From contig JBOZIK010000001.1 of NCBI GenBank assembly GCA_051453625.1, positions 229,502,628 through 229,558,748 on the forward strand: a DNA stretch of 56,121 nucleotides. Reading direction: 5' to 3'. The notes beneath the pieces are model-generated. The model saw only the letters and a list, made by a program, of their open reading frames with translations. It ran no database searches and had not been told where the DNA came from. Below, in pieces: positions 53,500 through 56,121 of the stretch. Numbering within the stretch: the stretch's first letter is position 1; each line of letters opens with the position of its first letter. The position numbers were made by a program, and so were the translations under genes. Source of the stretch: Welwitschia mirabilis (Eukaryota > Gnetophyta > Gnetopsida > Welwitschiales).

Positions 53500-55944
53500 G
53501 AATCATTGAGAGGAGGGGCAAGGCCCTATAACTAGATTCCTTCTGAGATGGGCAAATCTCTCTTCAGTTAGACCTTTAGTCGTGACGTCAGCTATTTTTC
53601 TGATTTGCCACATGTTCTAGCATTATTATGTTGTTTTGAACTTGCTCTCTAATAAAATGATGTCTAGTATCAATGTATTGTGTCCTTGAGTGTTGAACCG
53701 GATTCCTAGTTATGTTTATAGCACTTGTGTTGTCACAAAATAACTTTATCAAATTTGATTTTACACCAAAATCTGTGAGCATTTGTTTCATCCATAATAG
53801 TTAGGCACAACAAGCTCCTCCAGCAATGTATTCAACTTTGGCTAATGACAATGATGTTGTGTTTTGCTTTCTACTTAACCAAGAAACTAGGCAATTTCCA
53901 ATGTAAAAACAAGCACCACTTGTATTCTTTCTATCATCAACACATCCAGCCCCATTGGCGTTACTATATCCTACTAAGTCAATATTGGTATCATAAGGGT
54001 ACCAAAGCCCGAAATGTTGAGTGTTCTTTAATATCTCAAGATCCTTTTGACACAAACTAAATGAGATTCTCTTGGATCTGATTAATATCTTGCACAAATG
54101 CCTATATGATGTGCTATATCTGGTCTACTAGCTGTTACATACGATAAACTTCCAATTATTCCTATAAACAGCTTTTGATCTATTTTCTTACCAGTTTCAT
54201 CTTTTACTAATTTTCACATTTGTGGAAAGAGGAGTTCTTGCATCTTCAGCACTTATTATATCATACTTCCTTAGAACATCTTGTATATAGTTGGTTTGAC
54301 TAACAAATATTCCATCATCTGTCTGTTTAACTTGTAGTCCTAAGAAAAAGTTTATCTCACCTACGATGATTATTTCAAATTCTTCTTGCATTGTTTTGGC
54401 AAACGTTTTGGCAAGAGAAGTTTTGATAAAACCAAAGACTATGTCATCAACATAGATTTGAGCTAACAACATCTCATTTTCTTCATGTTTGATGAACAAG
54501 GTTGGATCAGCATGCCCTTTCTTAAAGCCATTTGACACAAGAAAAGAATTTAGCCTCTCAAACCAAGTTGTGGGAGCTTGCTTCAATCCATATAATGCCT
54601 TGTTTAACTTAAACACATGATCTGGAAACTTTGGATCTGTGAATCCGAGCAGTTGAGCTACATAGACCTCTTCGTTGATTTAACCATTCAAAAAGGCACT
54701 CTTAACATCCATCTAAAAAAGTTTAATGTTATGATAGCATGCAAAAGCAAGAAGCATTTCAATGGCTTCTACTCTAGCAATAGGGGCAAACATTTCTCCA
54801 TAATCTATTCCTTCCTATTGGCTATACCCTTGAGCAACCAAACAAGCTTTGTTTTGGATGATGTTATGGTTCTCATCTCTGTTATTTTTGAACACCCATT
54901 TAGTTCCAATGATATGTTTACCTTTTGCGATGAAGAACTAAATTCCACACTTTGTTTCTCTCAAATTGGTTTAACCCTTGTTGCATTGCTATTATCCAAC
55001 TATCATCCTTTTCTACCTCTTGGAAATTCTTGAGTTCTAGACAAGATAAGAAACAAAGGAGACTATGGTTAATGCTCTTTCCACTCCTAGTGGTTGTCCC
55101 TTGATCAAGGTTACTCACAATAACTTCTTGAGATGATCTCTCTTAGTTTTTTGAAGAAGGGTGTGACAGGAATTGGTTTCTTCCTTTCCTTTACTAGAGC
55201 CTAAGGTGGAAAGTTGATCTTGATGCGTAGATTGTTCAGGCAAGATTTCTATATGATTAGAACTATCTGAGGAAGTGAGATCACTAGAGTCATCAATTTT
55301 AACATGGACCGATTCTTCTACTTTGCCAGTAGCTTTGTTCAATATCTTGTAAGATTTGCTTACTGACGAGTATCCTAAAAATATGCTACTATCAAATTTT
55401 GATGCAAATTTACTTATTGGATACTTGTCTTTTAGAATGGCACATTTACTCCCAAAAACCTTGAAGTAGCTTACATTAGGTTTCTTCCCATATAAAAGCT
55501 TATAAGCCGTTTTCAAGGTACATGACCTAAGAAAAACTCTGTTTGAAATATAACAGGCTATGTTTACTGCTTCTGCCCACAAATGATGAAAAAGAAATTA
55601 CTCATTAATCATAGTTCTAGCCATTCTCATTAACACTCGATTCTTTCTTTCAGCTACACCATTTTGTTGAGGTGTACGAGGAACTAAATATTGATGGGAT
55701 ATACCGTTGGCACTACATAACTCATCAAATTTTGCATTGTCGAATTCTCCTCCTCTATCAGATCTTTATAGTTTTAATGAATTTGTCTTGCTCTTTCTGA
55801 ATTTTCTTTCCAATCCTTAAAAACATCTCAAAAGCTTCATCTTTATGGGTTAAGAATCCTACCTAACAAAATCTAGGAAAGTCATCTACCATCACCAAGA
55901 AATATTTTCTCCCTCTAATGCTTCTAGTTTGAACCATACTTGCA
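53500..55944 (-). pseudogene. Element F pol (IN-RT-RH)
   Basis: Minus-strand order: integrase core from 55944 (GRKYFLVMVDDF), a QQNGVAERKNR motif near 55630 with the catalytic Glu kept, and the C-terminal FWAEAVN-like to FLGYSS region at 55115-55600. The TTRSGKSIN linker is near 55080. The RT (KALYGLKQAP and intact QIYVDDIVFG) is at 54197-54616. RNase H is at 53588-54097 (DDRKNTSGACFYIGN, CDNTSAINITRN). RT and integrase pieces are longer open frames than in A and B. The RNase H Trp codon that is a stop in A and B is Gly here. Confidence 0.9.
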
Positions 55945-56121
55945 TGGATCGGAGCGGATCGCGGATCGTTTTTTGCTTTTGGAGATTCCGGATCGCCGGA
56001 TCGCTCTGGAGCAGATTACGGATTGCTCTGAATCGCGAATATTAAAAAAAAAGTTAAAATAAATATATTTATATTTTTTTAAACACATCATTTTACTAAT
56101 AGTGAATTATTGTATGACTTA
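55945..56121. mobile_element. GGATCG-rich insertion, family unknown
   Basis: The integrase reading ends at ACTTGCATGGATCGGAGC. About 85 bp follow with repeated GGATCG/CGGATC words (at least six), then AT-rich DNA to the window edge. Such subterminal short repeats followed by AT-rich DNA occur in plant hAT-type DNA transposons. No TIR partner or target duplication can be seen here. Confidence 0.35.

Larger units (their letters stand above)
50389..55944 (-). mobile_element. Element F: Sirevirus-like copia element, 3' half (minus strand)
   Basis: Reading from the right edge: integrase core and C-terminus, RT, RNase H, internal palindrome array, aORF, purine tracts and 3' LTR. The integrase is cut at about 55944 by GGATCG-rich DNA, and gag, protease and 5' LTR are outside or absent. 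Confidence 0.9.

Overview
The window looks like repeat-dominated nuclear DNA from a seed plant with a large genome. It is AT-rich. Introns carry GT/AG borders, LTR retrotransposons are primed by plant initiator-Met tRNA, and the few host exons have plant relatives. A gymnosperm is plausible from the spread-out exons and old, nested elements, but nothing here proves it. No complete host gene is present.

Most of the sequence is decayed Ty1/copia retrotransposons of one Sirevirus (SIRE/Maximus)-like group. They share LTRs of about 0.9-1.1 kb, a PBS matching TGGTATCAGAGCC, a gag with zinc knuckles, the pol order PR-IN-RT-RH, and an extra ORF (called aORF here) after pol. Layout: 1-1081 minus-strand 5' LTR of an element continuing off the left edge; 3652-5706 a small gag-only copia derivative; 5700-7147 probable 3' end of an older minus-strand element; 7148-16305 element A, complete, with a GTCTT target-site duplication; 18290-19270 LINE fragment; 19570-26090 a pile of minus-strand copia fragments (Tork-like remnant, elements H and G); 27724-36350 element B, with both LTRs; 36351-40159 element C (minus, truncated); 41664-42056 the last three exons of a DUF1640/CCDC90-type mitochondrial gene; 45444-47832 element D; 47865-48173 a decayed ORTHRUS/VIM-like RING exon; 49583-50388 a dispersed repeat holding a 39-bp tandem repeat; 50389-55944 element F (minus); 55945-56121 GGATCG-rich DNA that interrupts its integrase. 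Eight runs of N mark gaps.

The most unusual signal is an array of the 8-bp palindrome GGACGTCC and its CpG-decay forms GGATGTCC and GGACATCC. In the LTRs of every element of this group the sites alternate at 21-22 bp and 34-35 bp, upstream of a TATA box. A second array with the same 21-22 bp pairing but 44-48 bp between pairs lies inside the elements, between pol and aORF. In four elements the aORF start follows a pyrimidine-rich stretch ending in AG, three times as AG-(T/A)CATC-ATGG. The elements thus seem to carry a repeated cis module at two promoter-like places, and a third gene made either from an internal promoter or from a spliced RNA. The aORF product resembles the plant transposon protein domain (Pfam Transposase_32-like) rather than an envelope protein.
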